In this document: in pieces, positions 1 through 6,115 of the stretch
Numbering within the stretch: the stretch's first letter is position 1
How the letters are laid out: each line of letters begins with the position of its first letter
From: an uncultured Muribaculaceae bacterium
GTDB lineage: Bacteria; Bacteroidota; Bacteroidia; Bacteroidales; Muribaculaceae
DNA: 20,438 nt
Assembly (NCBI GenBank): GCA_910585755.1
Contig: CAJUFH010000047.1
Span: 3,777 to 24,214 of the forward strand
Direction: 5' to 3'
Made by a program: the position numbers and the translations under genes
The notes under the pieces: generated by a model
The model's input: only the letters and a program-made list of their open reading frames with translations
What the model was told of the DNA's origin: nothing
The model's database searches: none

Positions 1-153
1 CTTACGCATAGCCGAGTTAGGCTTTTTGGGGGTGGTGGTGTAGACGCGCACGCACACGCCGCGGCGCTGGGGGCAGCTGTCGAGGGCGGGCGACTTGCTC
101 TTGTCCACCAGAGTCTCGCGTCCTTTTCTTACTAATTGCTGGATAGTAGGCAT
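1..153 (-). CDS. rpsL: 30S ribosomal protein S12, partial (N-terminal 51 residues)
   Basis: Small-subunit ribosomal protein of the decoding centre. Translating the minus strand from the ATG at 151-153 gives MPTIQQLVRKGRETLVDKSK, and further on RGVCVRVYTTTPKKPNSAMR, the hallmark S12 sequence. The gene leaves the window after residue 51, so more than half of it (family length about 125-140) is missing here. Lys43 and Lys44 in TPKKPNS are present, so this part carries the usual streptomycin-sensitive residues; the second hot spot near Lys88 is outside the window. S12 normally heads the str operon (rpsL, rpsG, fusA), which would lie to the left. A consensus promoter at 294-325 gives a leader of about 130 nt. 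Identity is near certain. Confidence 0.97.
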   Translation of the reverse strand, partial: MPTIQQLVRKGRETLVDKSKSPALDSCPQRRGVCVRVYTTTPKKPNSAMRK

Positions 154-200
154 CTCAGTTACTTAAAAATTTTATAGTTCTAAATTGCTTCGTTCAGATT

Positions 201-242
201 CAGGCTTCGCCGGGCACACGGCACGCACCGCTCATCAGCCTG
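201..242 (-). promoter_or_regulatory. Possible stem-loop in the rpsL leader
   Basis: Within the long rpsL leader, CAGGCT (201-206) and AGCCTG (237-242) are exact inverted repeats that could close a stem around a G/C-rich interior with further short pairings. Ribosomal-protein operons are often autoregulated through such leader structures, but I recognise no described motif here, and 6 bp closing 30 nt can arise by chance in GC-rich DNA. Confidence 0.25.
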
Positions 243-293
243 ACCCACAGGGAGTTGCGGCCGAGAGGAGGCAGTATGCCCTCAAAAGCAGTG

Positions 294-325
294 CAAAGTT
301 ACGCATTTTTCCGCTGATTTCCAAA
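294..325 (-). promoter_or_regulatory. Bacteroidetes-type promoter for rpsL
   Basis: Read on the minus strand, the region holds TTTG (322-325), exactly 20 bp, then TAACTTTG (294-301). This matches the Bacteroidetes primary sigma consensus of TTTG at -33 and TAnnTTTG at -7. Transcription would start near 287, leaving about 130 nt before the rpsL ATG. The extended -33 word TTTGGAAAT also occurs in the promoter at 1895-1926. The motif is directly visible; promoter activity is inferred. Confidence 0.75.
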
Positions 326-348
326 CATTTTCGCACCCTCTGGCGAAA

Positions 349-379
349 AATTCCGCGGCCTCCCCGCGGCGGCGGAATT
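349..379. repeat. Inverted repeat in the rpsL/OMP divergent spacer
   Basis: AATTCCGC (349-356) and GCGGAATT (372-379) are exact inverted repeats. Nested between and overlapping them is CCGCGG (353-358), repeated at 364-369, which gives an alternative hairpin. It lies just upstream of the rpsL -33 element in the 377-bp gene-free stretch 154-530. It could be an operator, a cruciform or simply G/C-rich sequence. No T-run follows, so it is not a canonical terminator. Confidence 0.4.
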
Positions 380-392
380 GTTAAAGAGCGAG

Positions 393-420
393 CCGGCGGG
401 AAACTTTTCAGCGGCGCCGG
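393..420. repeat. Second G/C-rich inverted repeat upstream of the OMP gene
   Basis: CCGGCG (393-398) pairs with CGCCGG (415-420) around a 16-nt A/T-richer loop. Together with the inverted repeat at 349-379 it makes the rpsL/OMP spacer unusually structured. I found no TTTG...TAnnTTTG promoter for the rightward OMP gene in this spacer, so these repeats may mark the control region of that gene, but function is unknown. Confidence 0.3.
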
Positions 421-530
421 TGTTTGTACAGGAAAACGCCCGGCCGCCCCGGGGGAAAAACGTTCCAACCGCGTCGGGCATACGTCATTCGGAAAGAACA
501 AACAACAAGACAACTAAAAACTACTGGAAT

Positions 531-1100
531 ATGAAAAAGTTAATCGCACTGGCTCTTCTGGCAGTTTCAGCGGCTGGGGCCGCTTCCGCCGAGGAATTTA
601 CCGTAAACACCAACAACATCTACGTCGGCGGATCGGTAGGATTCTGGCGCAACATCACCGAGCACTCCACCCAGGCCTCGATCATGCCAGAGGTCGGATA
701 CAACCTCAGCGACAAGGCCGCGATCGGCACCACTATCGGGTGGGAGCACAACTATTCGGCCAACCACACGAGCTACAACATGTTCAAAATCGCCCCGTAC
801 TTCCGCTACAACTTCTTCCAGAGCGGCAAGGTAAGCATCTTCTGCGACGGCGGTTTCGAGCTCGGAGCGGGACGCACATCCTACAGGGGTGACCACAGCG
901 ACGTGGCCGCGACCTACGGCATCGGGCTGAAACCCGGCATCTCTGTAGCCCTCAGCAACCACTTCAGCCTCGTTGCCCATGTCGGCTTCGTCGGCTACCA
1001 GGGCGCAAACAAGGCCGCCCGCGACGGCGGCGCGGAATCCGGCTGGGGCGCGTTCTTCAACGGCAACAACATCTCCTTCGGAGCCTATTACACATTCTAA
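531..1100 (+). CDS. Outer-membrane beta-barrel protein, small porin-like
   Basis: The 189-residue product starts with a clear signal peptide (MKKLIALALLAVSAAGAASA, cleavage before EEF). The mature part alternates short amphipathic strands with G/N/D turns (IYVGGSVGFWRN, IAPYFRYNFF, GISVALSNHFSLVAHVGFVG) and ends in FGAYYTF with a C-terminal Phe. This is the pattern of 8-stranded OmpA/OmpX-like barrels (the OMP_b-brl groups) inserted by the BAM complex. The frame is open further upstream, to 378, but ATG 531 is chosen because it places the signal peptide at the N terminus and follows an A-rich stretch. A strong hairpin terminator follows at once. Substrate and role (adhesion, membrane stability, small-molecule passage) cannot be read from sequence. 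Confidence 0.85.
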   Translation: MKKLIALALLAVSAAGAASAEEFTVNTNNIYVGGSVGFWRNITEHSTQASIMPEVGYNLSDKAAIGTTIGWEHNYSANHTSYNMFKIAPYFRYNFFQSGKVSIFCDGGFELGAGRTSYRGDHSDVAATYGIGLKPGISVALSNHFSLVAHVGFVGYQGANKAARDGGAESGWGAFFNGNNISFGAYYTF

Positions 1101-1124
1101 CCGACCGCCGGTCAGAAAACAGCG

Positions 1125-1155
1125 AAAGCCGCCCCGGAACCCCCGGGGCGGCTTT
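1125..1155. terminator. Bidirectional rho-independent terminator between convergent OMP genes
   Basis: GCCGCCCCGG (1128-1137) and CCGGGGCGGC (1143-1152) form a perfect 10-bp G/C stem with a 5-nt loop, flanked by AAA on the left and TTT on the right. It lies 24 bp after one OMP stop and 20 bp from the other, so it can serve both convergent genes. The U-tract is short (3), as is common in such bidirectional elements. Confidence 0.85.
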
Positions 1156-1175
1156 GTGTTTAAGCTGTTGGCTGA

Positions 1176-1829
1176 TTAGAAAGTATAGCTCAGGCCGACG
1201 TTGAATGTGCCGGTGCTGGTCTTAGCCTCGCCGTTGCTGTAGAACTTCATGAAATCGAGGGTATAGCCCAGGCCGATGCCAAAAGCTCCGTAGTTGAAGC
1301 GGGCGCCGATGTTCCAACCCATCTGGAAACGGTTGGCGGTCTTGTCATCTCCGGTCATATCCTCCATGTCGTCCTTGCTGAAAAAGCTGTAGGTCTCGCT
1401 CTCGGATTCGCCGTTGTAGGAAGCGGTAATCTTATCCTGCGCAGTGCAACGAACGCGGAAGTTAAGACCGGTGTAAGGAGTAACGGACATGTTGTTGGCA
1501 CCGAGGTCGATGCGGTATGCCACGTTAACGGGGATGTTCAGGCTGATTGCGGAGAACTTCTCTTCGAGCTTGAGGCCGCCTTCTTTTTCAGAATCGCTGT
1601 GGAAGCCGAAAGTGGCCTTTACGCCAGCCTCAAGGTAGAGGGGGAATGAGGCGAGGCCGAAGCCGCGGGTGTACTCGACGCCGAAGCCGTTAGCGGAAAA
1701 ACCGTCGCCGTGCTTGGGGCTGTAGCTTTCGTTTTCATAGGAAACGGTCACGCGGTTGTAGCCGTCGGCCATTGCGGGGAGGGCGGCAACTGCGAAGCAA
1801 GCGCCCAGAATCAGAGCTTTGATTTTCAT
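1176..1829 (-). CDS. Outer-membrane beta-barrel protein
   Basis: The 217-residue product has a signal peptide (MKIKALILGACFAVAALPAMA, cleavage before DGYN) and then repeated amphipathic strands (FGVEYTRGFGL, FPLYLEAGVKATFGF, ISLNIPVNVAYRIDLG, WNIGARFNYGAFGIGLGYTL), ending in GTFNVGLSYTF with a terminal Phe. This fits the outer-membrane beta-barrel families common in Bacteroidales (OMP_b-brl_2 type). The frame extends 20 codons upstream (MHRHNHRVHTQ...), but ATG 1829 is chosen because it begins the signal peptide and leaves about 60 nt of leader after the promoter at 1895-1926. An acidic loop at about residues 147-158 (KDDMEDMTGDD) is probably extracellular. By eye, codons are less G/C-biased than in neighbouring genes, as expected for a highly expressed protein. 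It is convergent with the OMP at 531-1100 but not clearly homologous. Confidence 0.85.
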   Translation of the reverse strand: MKIKALILGACFAVAALPAMADGYNRVTVSYENESYSPKHGDGFSANGFGVEYTRGFGLASFPLYLEAGVKATFGFHSDSEKEGGLKLEEKFSAISLNIPVNVAYRIDLGANNMSVTPYTGLNFRVRCTAQDKITASYNGESESETYSFFSKDDMEDMTGDDKTANRFQMGWNIGARFNYGAFGIGLGYTLDFMKFYSNGEAKTSTGTFNVGLSYTF

Positions 1830-1894
1830 AAACTGTGATTTTATTAGAAATGTGAATTGTGTGTGAACTCTGTGATTGTGTCTGTGCAACGGCG

Positions 1895-1926
1895 CGAATT
1901 TAGCGCCAATTTATGAAATTTCCAAA
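1895..1926 (-). promoter_or_regulatory. Bacteroidetes-type promoter for the minus-strand OMP gene
   Basis: On the minus strand: TTTG (1923-1926), 20 bp, TAAATTCG (1895-1902, one base off TAnnTTTG). The start point would be near 1888, about 60 nt before the ATG at 1829. The spacing equals that of the rpsL promoter and the -33 context TTTGGAAAT is identical, which supports the call. Confidence 0.55.
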
Positions 1927-1984
1927 ATTTTATGAAAATTTCTTTAAAATCGGCGCTGAAAACGGTTACAGGGCATAACGGGCA

Positions 1985-2017
1985 GTGGGGAAGCCGCTCG
2001 CCTTCGGCTCACTCCAC
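1985..2017. other. Imperfect stem-loop downstream of the DUF4954 gene
   Basis: GTGGGG-A-AGCCG (1985-1996) can pair with CGGCT-CA-CTCCAC (2005-2017), with an 8-nt loop and a small internal loop. It lies about 130 nt beyond the stop of the minus-strand DUF4954 gene and could end or stabilise that transcript, but no T-run follows on the minus strand. The rest of the 317-bp gap 1830-2146 holds the OMP promoter and a 22-bp tandem repeat; I see no gene in it. Confidence 0.3.
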
Positions 2018-2059
2018 CCAACAGCTTGCGGCGGGGGGGATAATACGGCTCGGCGCCCC

Positions 2060-2169
2060 TCCGCAAATAGAGCAGAGAGGCGCCATAAAGATGGTTGCCG
2101 GCGGCCATAAAGAGCTGGGGGCCGCAACACAGAGGGCTGGGGGCCGCTATAAGGAGGGGAGACGGCTGT
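2060..2169. repeat. Degenerate 22-bp tandem repeat across the DUF4954 3' end
   Basis: Units of exactly 22 bp run 2082-2103, 2104-2125, 2126-2147 and 2148-2169, perhaps with a weaker one at 2060-2081. GCCATAAAGA opens units 1 and 2. GCTGGGGGCCGC closes units 2 and 3 exactly. Unit 4 keeps the TATAAGGAGG-like half. The last unit overlaps the end of the DUF4954 coding region, including its stop (2147-2149). Function is unknown; it could be a decayed minisatellite or a set of binding sites two helical turns apart. Confidence 0.55.
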
Positions 2170-4135
2170 AGAGGTCCTCGGCGAGGGCGGTTTTGGCCTT
2201 GATATGGTCGAGGACCATGCGTACGAACGGGTCGCGCTCGAAGTCGCCGCGGACGTGCTCGAAATCGGCGCGCGTGTTGCGGTCAGAGGTAACGTCGACA
2301 CCGAAACCGATGCGCGCCACCGACGAGAACTCCTTGCGGGCGTCGTCGTAAAGCATCTTGTCGATTGTCACGACGCTGTCGAGCCAGCGCTCCGCGATCT
2401 GCCGTATGTCGGCCGCCGTAAGCTCGGAGCACTCCTTGCCCCACCAGCGGCGGAAGTTCTCTACCACCCAGGTCCATTCAAGCTCGTAATAGCTCTCGTG
2501 GAGCGCTTTGAGGCGGCCGTTGACCTCGGCAAGAGTGGCGACGGCGCCGGAAGCGATGTCGGCTGTCAGGCGCTTCACCTCGCTCTTGGGGATAATCAGC
2601 CCGGCCAGGTCGAGCCACTCCCCTGCCCCGGCCTGCAGCGTCGGACTCAGCAGCCGGCGAATCTCCTCGTCGGAATCGAGGCGCGCGCCTTCAAGGCGCT
2701 TGAGCACCGAGTTGCCCATGAACTTGTCAATCGCCATACCGTAGTATTTCCTCCCCTTGCGCAAGGCCGAAGCCTTGATCATCATCCCCTGGTAGGAATA
2801 GGTCTCGGAGGTGACGCCCGAGGTGCGCTCGATGTCGTCGAGGAGCCTGATGCCGTCCATCATCTTCGACACCGTATATGGGCTGAGGAGGTTGAAGTTG
2901 ATGAAGTCCAGCTTGTTGGGGGTGCGGCGTTTGTCGCGCTTGGGCCATTTCTGGGCGTCGCGGATCGTGCCGACGCTCTTGAGGTTGACGCCCGGGACGA
3001 GGTGCGACACCCCGGCGCTCTCGATAAGGTAGGAGAACGGGAGGCGCGACGTGTCGGGGTGGCTCACATGGCGCCCCATGACGAGCGAGAAAGCCCCGAT
3101 ATGGGCCGGCCAGAGTATGTAGGAGTCGGAGGTTGTCTTAGAGCCGCGGTCTACAACCCCCTGGTGGATAGGCCCGAGCTTGTACATATGGTTGCTCTGG
3201 TTCGAGCCGGAACCGGCGTTCAGGAAGGAGAACATGCCCGCGATCAGGAGGCTCGACTTGTGCATAGTGACGGTGTACGGCCCCCCGAATATCGCCGCGG
3301 ACTCCCCGTTCTCGCAAGCGCAGTTGGCGAAGAACAGCGAATCATGGGCCGAGAACAGGCGCGTCAGATGGGTGGCCTGGCCGACGAACGCATGTACCAT
3401 CACAGCCCCGTCGTCGACCTTCGATCCGGCCTGCATTATGAAGTCCTGGGCCATAACGTTGGGGCCGACATACGCCGGGTCGCAAGGCTCCGACATTATG
3501 GAACCGTTGGTCAGCCTGGCAGCCCCCTCGATACGGGCGGCGGGTCCGACATACACGTTCGTGATGGCGCCGGAGTTGAGAATCGCAACCCCCTTCTCGA
3601 CCCGGCCGCGGGACGAGCGTCGGCTCTCTACATAATCGGAAATCATGGAGCGGAGCTTCTCGACAAGCGCCGAATCGTGGCGGTACATTGCGATAATATA
3701 GGCGACATGGGCCGACAGGCAGTCGTAAATCGGCACCTCGCGGCCACCGGTCTCGTTGAGCACCGAAACCTCCACGCCGTTGCCGAACGTCGAGTCGGCG
3801 CCCTCCATCGTCAGCCGCGCAGTATTCTCAATCACTACGTTGTCGGCGATGTCGTAGCGGGAGATGTAATTGCCAATACGGCTGATCAGCACGTCGTTGC
3901 CAATCACGCAGTCGGCGACAGCGGCATCATAGATGCCGCACTGCTGCTCGAAAGCGCCGTCGCGGCTGACGCGCCCCTCGGTGGTGCCGAGTTTCACAGA
4001 GCCGGCGAAGACCGCGTTTCGGTAATGCTCAGGGCGGAAAGGGTCGGCGACTTCGACCAGGCCCCAGTCTGCGGCGGAGCAGCCGTGGGCTTCGAGGCGG
4101 GAGATTTCGTCAGTTGTAAGTTTTCTGTATTCCAT
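2147..4135 (-). CDS. DUF4954 family left-handed beta-helix protein
   Basis: The 662-residue protein has no signal peptide. Residues about 60-370 carry hexapeptide-like repeats of the LpxA/GlmU left-handed beta-helix type (ADCVIGNDVLISRIGNYIS, GAITNVYVGPAARIEGAARL, GPNVMAQDFIMQAGSKVDDG) and the conserved block GSNQSNHMYKLGPIHQG at about 310-326; the rest is mostly helical. I recognise it as the Bacteroidetes DUF4954 family, whose members resemble sugar or acyl transferases but whose reaction, to my knowledge, is unproven. ATG 4135 is preferred over an ATG 16 codons upstream (4183), which would overlap the end of rfbC and lacks the usual MEYRKLT-type opening. It lies 47 bp downstream of rfbC and probably shares its transcript, suggesting a role in envelope sugar metabolism (inference). 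Confidence 0.85.
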   Translation of the reverse strand: MEYRKLTTDEISRLEAHGCSAADWGLVEVADPFRPEHYRNAVFAGSVKLGTTEGRVSRDGAFEQQCGIYDAAVADCVIGNDVLISRIGNYISRYDIADNVVIENTARLTMEGADSTFGNGVEVSVLNETGGREVPIYDCLSAHVAYIIAMYRHDSALVEKLRSMISDYVESRRSSRGRVEKGVAILNSGAITNVYVGPAARIEGAARLTNGSIMSEPCDPAYVGPNVMAQDFIMQAGSKVDDGAVMVHAFVGQATHLTRLFSAHDSLFFANCACENGESAAIFGGPYTVTMHKSSLLIAGMFSFLNAGSGSNQSNHMYKLGPIHQGVVDRGSKTTSDSYILWPAHIGAFSLVMGRHVSHPDTSRLPFSYLIESAGVSHLVPGVNLKSVGTIRDAQKWPKRDKRRTPNKLDFINFNLLSPYTVSKMMDGIRLLDDIERTSGVTSETYSYQGMMIKASALRKGRKYYGMAIDKFMGNSVLKRLEGARLDSDEEIRRLLSPTLQAGAGEWLDLAGLIIPKSEVKRLTADIASGAVATLAEVNGRLKALHESYYELEWTWVVENFRRWWGKECSELTAADIRQIAERWLDSVVTIDKMLYDDARKEFSSVARIGFGVDVTSDRNTRADFEHVRGDFERDPFVRMVLDHIKAKTALAEDLYSRLPSL

Positions 4136-4182
4136 AGTTTTATCGTGAGTCACAGGTGTGTCTTGAGAAGTTTGCCTCCACA

Positions 4183-4737
4183 TTAGAGAATGTCGCGGAT
4201 ATCGGAGAGGGGAAGCCCCCTGAGGTCCTTTTCCGAGAGGATAAGGTCTTCGGCGGGGATGGGCAGCCCGATTCCGAGGGCCGGGTCGTCGAAGCGCAAG
4301 GTCGCCTCCGCCTCAGGGGCGTAAAGGTTGTCGACCTTGTACTGGAACTGGGCGTCATCGGAAAGCACCAGGAAACCGTGGGCGAACCCGCGGGGGATGA
4401 ACAGCATGCGCCCCGTCTCCGCCGAGAGCACCTCGGCCACATGGGCGCCGAAAGTCTCCGAACCCGGGCGCAGGTCGACCGCTATGTCGAGCACCTCGCC
4501 CCGCGAGACCCTGACGAGCTTTCCCTGGGAGGCAGCGCCCCGCTGGAAATGAAGGCCGCGGAAAACTCCCCGGCGCGAAACCGACTCGTTGTCCTGCACG
4601 AACTCTATGTCGGGCAACCCGGTCGCGCGACGGAACTCGCCCAGGCGGAACGTCTCCATAAAATAGCCGCGGGAATCGCCGAAGCGTTCCGGCTCGATAA
4701 GAAAAACCCCTTTTATCGGCAGAGGTCGATATTTCAT
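4183..4737 (-). CDS. rfbC: dTDP-4-dehydrorhamnose 3,5-epimerase
   Basis: Converts dTDP-4-keto-6-deoxyglucose to dTDP-4-keto-L-rhamnose, the third step of dTDP-L-rhamnose synthesis for surface polysaccharide. The 184-residue length is typical. Key cupin-fold residues sit at family positions: GVFRGLHFQ with catalytic His63, PRGFAHGF with His120, QFQYKVDNLY with Tyr133, plus the N-terminal DSRGYFMETF substrate-binding block and LSEKD near the C terminus. The frame is open 55 codons upstream, but MKYRPLPIKGVF at 4737 is the conserved start and follows the A/T-rich promoter island. The partner genes rfbA, rfbB and rfbD are not nearby, so this is an orphan copy in the window. The DUF4954 gene follows on the same strand. 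Confidence 0.95.
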   Translation of the reverse strand: MKYRPLPIKGVFLIEPERFGDSRGYFMETFRLGEFRRATGLPDIEFVQDNESVSRRGVFRGLHFQRGAASQGKLVRVSRGEVLDIAVDLRPGSETFGAHVAEVLSAETGRMLFIPRGFAHGFLVLSDDAQFQYKVDNLYAPEAEATLRFDDPALGIGLPIPAEDLILSEKDLRGLPLSDIRDIL

Positions 4738-4746
4738 ATGCCTAAA

Positions 4747-4778
4747 TTTGTTATTTAAGCGCAAAGTTAATACATTTG
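4747..4778 (+). promoter_or_regulatory. Bacteroidetes-type promoter for the GlmU-like gene
   Basis: TTTG (4747-4750), exactly 20 bp, then TACATTTG (4771-4778) is a full match to the -33/-7 consensus. Transcription would start near 4785, giving a leader of about 100 nt that contains a 5-bp hairpin AGGGC/GCCCT (4789-4803) and a second G/C-rich one near 4831-4857. The site lies inside the divergent spacer between rfbC and the GlmU-like gene. Confidence 0.7.
4762..4769 (-). promoter_or_regulatory. Probable -7 element of the rfbC promoter
   Basis: On the minus strand this reads TAACTTTG followed by C, a perfect -7 consensus, 24 bp before the rfbC start codon. No TTTG is found at the proper distance upstream (the bases there read GCCC), so the -33 box is poor. 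It lies within the 20-bp spacer of the opposing plus-strand promoter, so the two promoters physically overlap. Confidence 0.45.
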
Positions 4779-4885
4779 CTAAAATTTCAGGGCACGCGGC
4801 CCTATGAAAGTTCCATTGGAAAAACAAATGGCCGGCGCCTCGGGCAGGTGCCCCGCCCCTTTCACCAACATAACACCCCAAAGCG

Positions 4886-6094
4886 ATGAGCCACAAAAAC
4901 ATAATCCTCTACGACATACCCGCGGTACGGGAGAACCTGCTCCCCCTGTCCTACATCCGCCCGGTGGCTGACTTCCTCGTCGGCATCACGACAATCCGCG
5001 CCAAATGGGAGCGCTTCCTGCCCGGCGACTACAGCTATATGACCGTTGACTACCTGCGGGAGAAATTCCCCCTCCGCGAGACCTCCGAAGGGAACATCTT
5101 GGTGGCGTCCAACGTGATTCCCACCCGCGAGCTTGCCGCCCGCGTCGCCGAGCTGAAGCCCGGAGAAGCCCTGGTTGGCGAAAACCGCAAGGGCGCGAGG
5201 TTCACGATCGCCGCCGCCGGAGAACCCGAGGAAGCCCGGCTGATGCTCGACGCCATCCCCGAATCGGCAGAGGTATGGCCCGGACGCGTAGAGTGCCTTA
5301 AGAACCTCTACGACATCTTCCTGCTCAACGGGCAGCAGATCGAGGAGGACTTCGCGGAGCTTACCCGCGGCCGCGAGGGGCAGTCGATACCCCGCAGCAA
5401 CACCGTCATAGGGCTCTACGACGACATCTTTATCGAAAGCGGGGCTATTGTCGAAGGGGTGGTCCTCAACGCGTCCCACGGCCCGATATACGTAGGCCGC
5501 GACGTTGAAATCATGGAGGGGAGCTGCCTGCGCGGCCCGATCGCCCTCGGGGAGCACTCGACCGTCAACATGTCGACCCGCATTTACCCTGGCACATCCC
5601 TCGGCCCCTGGTGCAAGGTCGGCGGCGAGCTCAACAACGTCGTCATGTTCGGCTACTCCAACAAGGCCCACGACGGGTTCCTCGGCAACGCCGTAATCGG
5701 CGAATGGTGCAACCTCGGGGCCGGATGCACAGCCTCGAACCTCAAAAACGACTATACCGAAATCAAGCTCTGGAACTATCCGGCCCACCGCTTCCTGCGC
5801 ACCGGACTGCAGTTCTGCGGACTGATTATGGCCGACCACTCCAAGGCCGGCATCAACACGATGTTCAACACGGCGACCGTCGTAGGTGTCGGCGTGAACA
5901 TCCACGGATCCGGCTTCCCGCGCAACTTCGTCGCCTCCTTCAGCGAGGGGGGAGCCTCCGGGTTCACCGACCTGCCGATGGAGAAATTCTTCGACACCGC
6001 CGCCCGCATGATGGCCCGCCGCGGCAAAGCCCTCACCGAAGCCGACGCGCGCATATTCCACACCATCCGCGCCCAGGCCGAGAATTACAAGTAA
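4886..6094 (+). CDS. GlmU-like sugar nucleotidyltransferase/acetyltransferase
   Basis: The 402-residue protein of the Bacteroidetes alternative GlmU type (the family I know as TIGR03991) is presumed to act in UDP-GlcNAc synthesis in the cytoplasm. The N-terminal part opens IILYDIPAVRENLLPLSYIR then RPVADFLVGITTIRAKWERF, the conserved family signature. Residues about 172-345 form a left-handed beta-helix (IYVGRDVEIMEGSCLRGPIA, IGEWCNLGAGCTASNLKNDY) like the acetyltransferase half of GlmU. The classical GlmU pyrophosphorylase motif LAAGxGTRM is absent, so nucleotide chemistry is uncertain. ATG 4886 is the first start giving the conserved N terminus. It is divergent from rfbC and DUF4954, and the hypothetical gene at 6116 follows by 21 bp. 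Family assignment is firm, enzymatic activity less so. Confidence 0.85.
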   Translation: MSHKNIILYDIPAVRENLLPLSYIRPVADFLVGITTIRAKWERFLPGDYSYMTVDYLREKFPLRETSEGNILVASNVIPTRELAARVAELKPGEALVGENRKGARFTIAAAGEPEEARLMLDAIPESAEVWPGRVECLKNLYDIFLLNGQQIEEDFAELTRGREGQSIPRSNTVIGLYDDIFIESGAIVEGVVLNASHGPIYVGRDVEIMEGSCLRGPIALGEHSTVNMSTRIYPGTSLGPWCKVGGELNNVVMFGYSNKAHDGFLGNAVIGEWCNLGAGCTASNLKNDYTEIKLWNYPAHRFLRTGLQFCGLIMADHSKAGINTMFNTATVVGVGVNIHGSGFPRNFVASFSEGGASGFTDLPMEKFFDTAARMMARRGKALTEADARIFHTIRAQAENYK

Positions 6095-6115
6095 CCACCT
6101 CACAACCACATACCG

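Noticed and set aside
378..530. N-terminal extension of the OMP gene to the ATG at 378
   Set aside because: It would bury the signal peptide 51 residues inside the protein; the added sequence is G/C-rich hairpin DNA without conserved features.
2204..4186. 660-codon open frame on the plus strand opposite DUF4954
   Set aside because: It is the antisense of a well-recognised coding region. High G/C at third positions removes stops on the other strand, and its product shows no recognisable motif.
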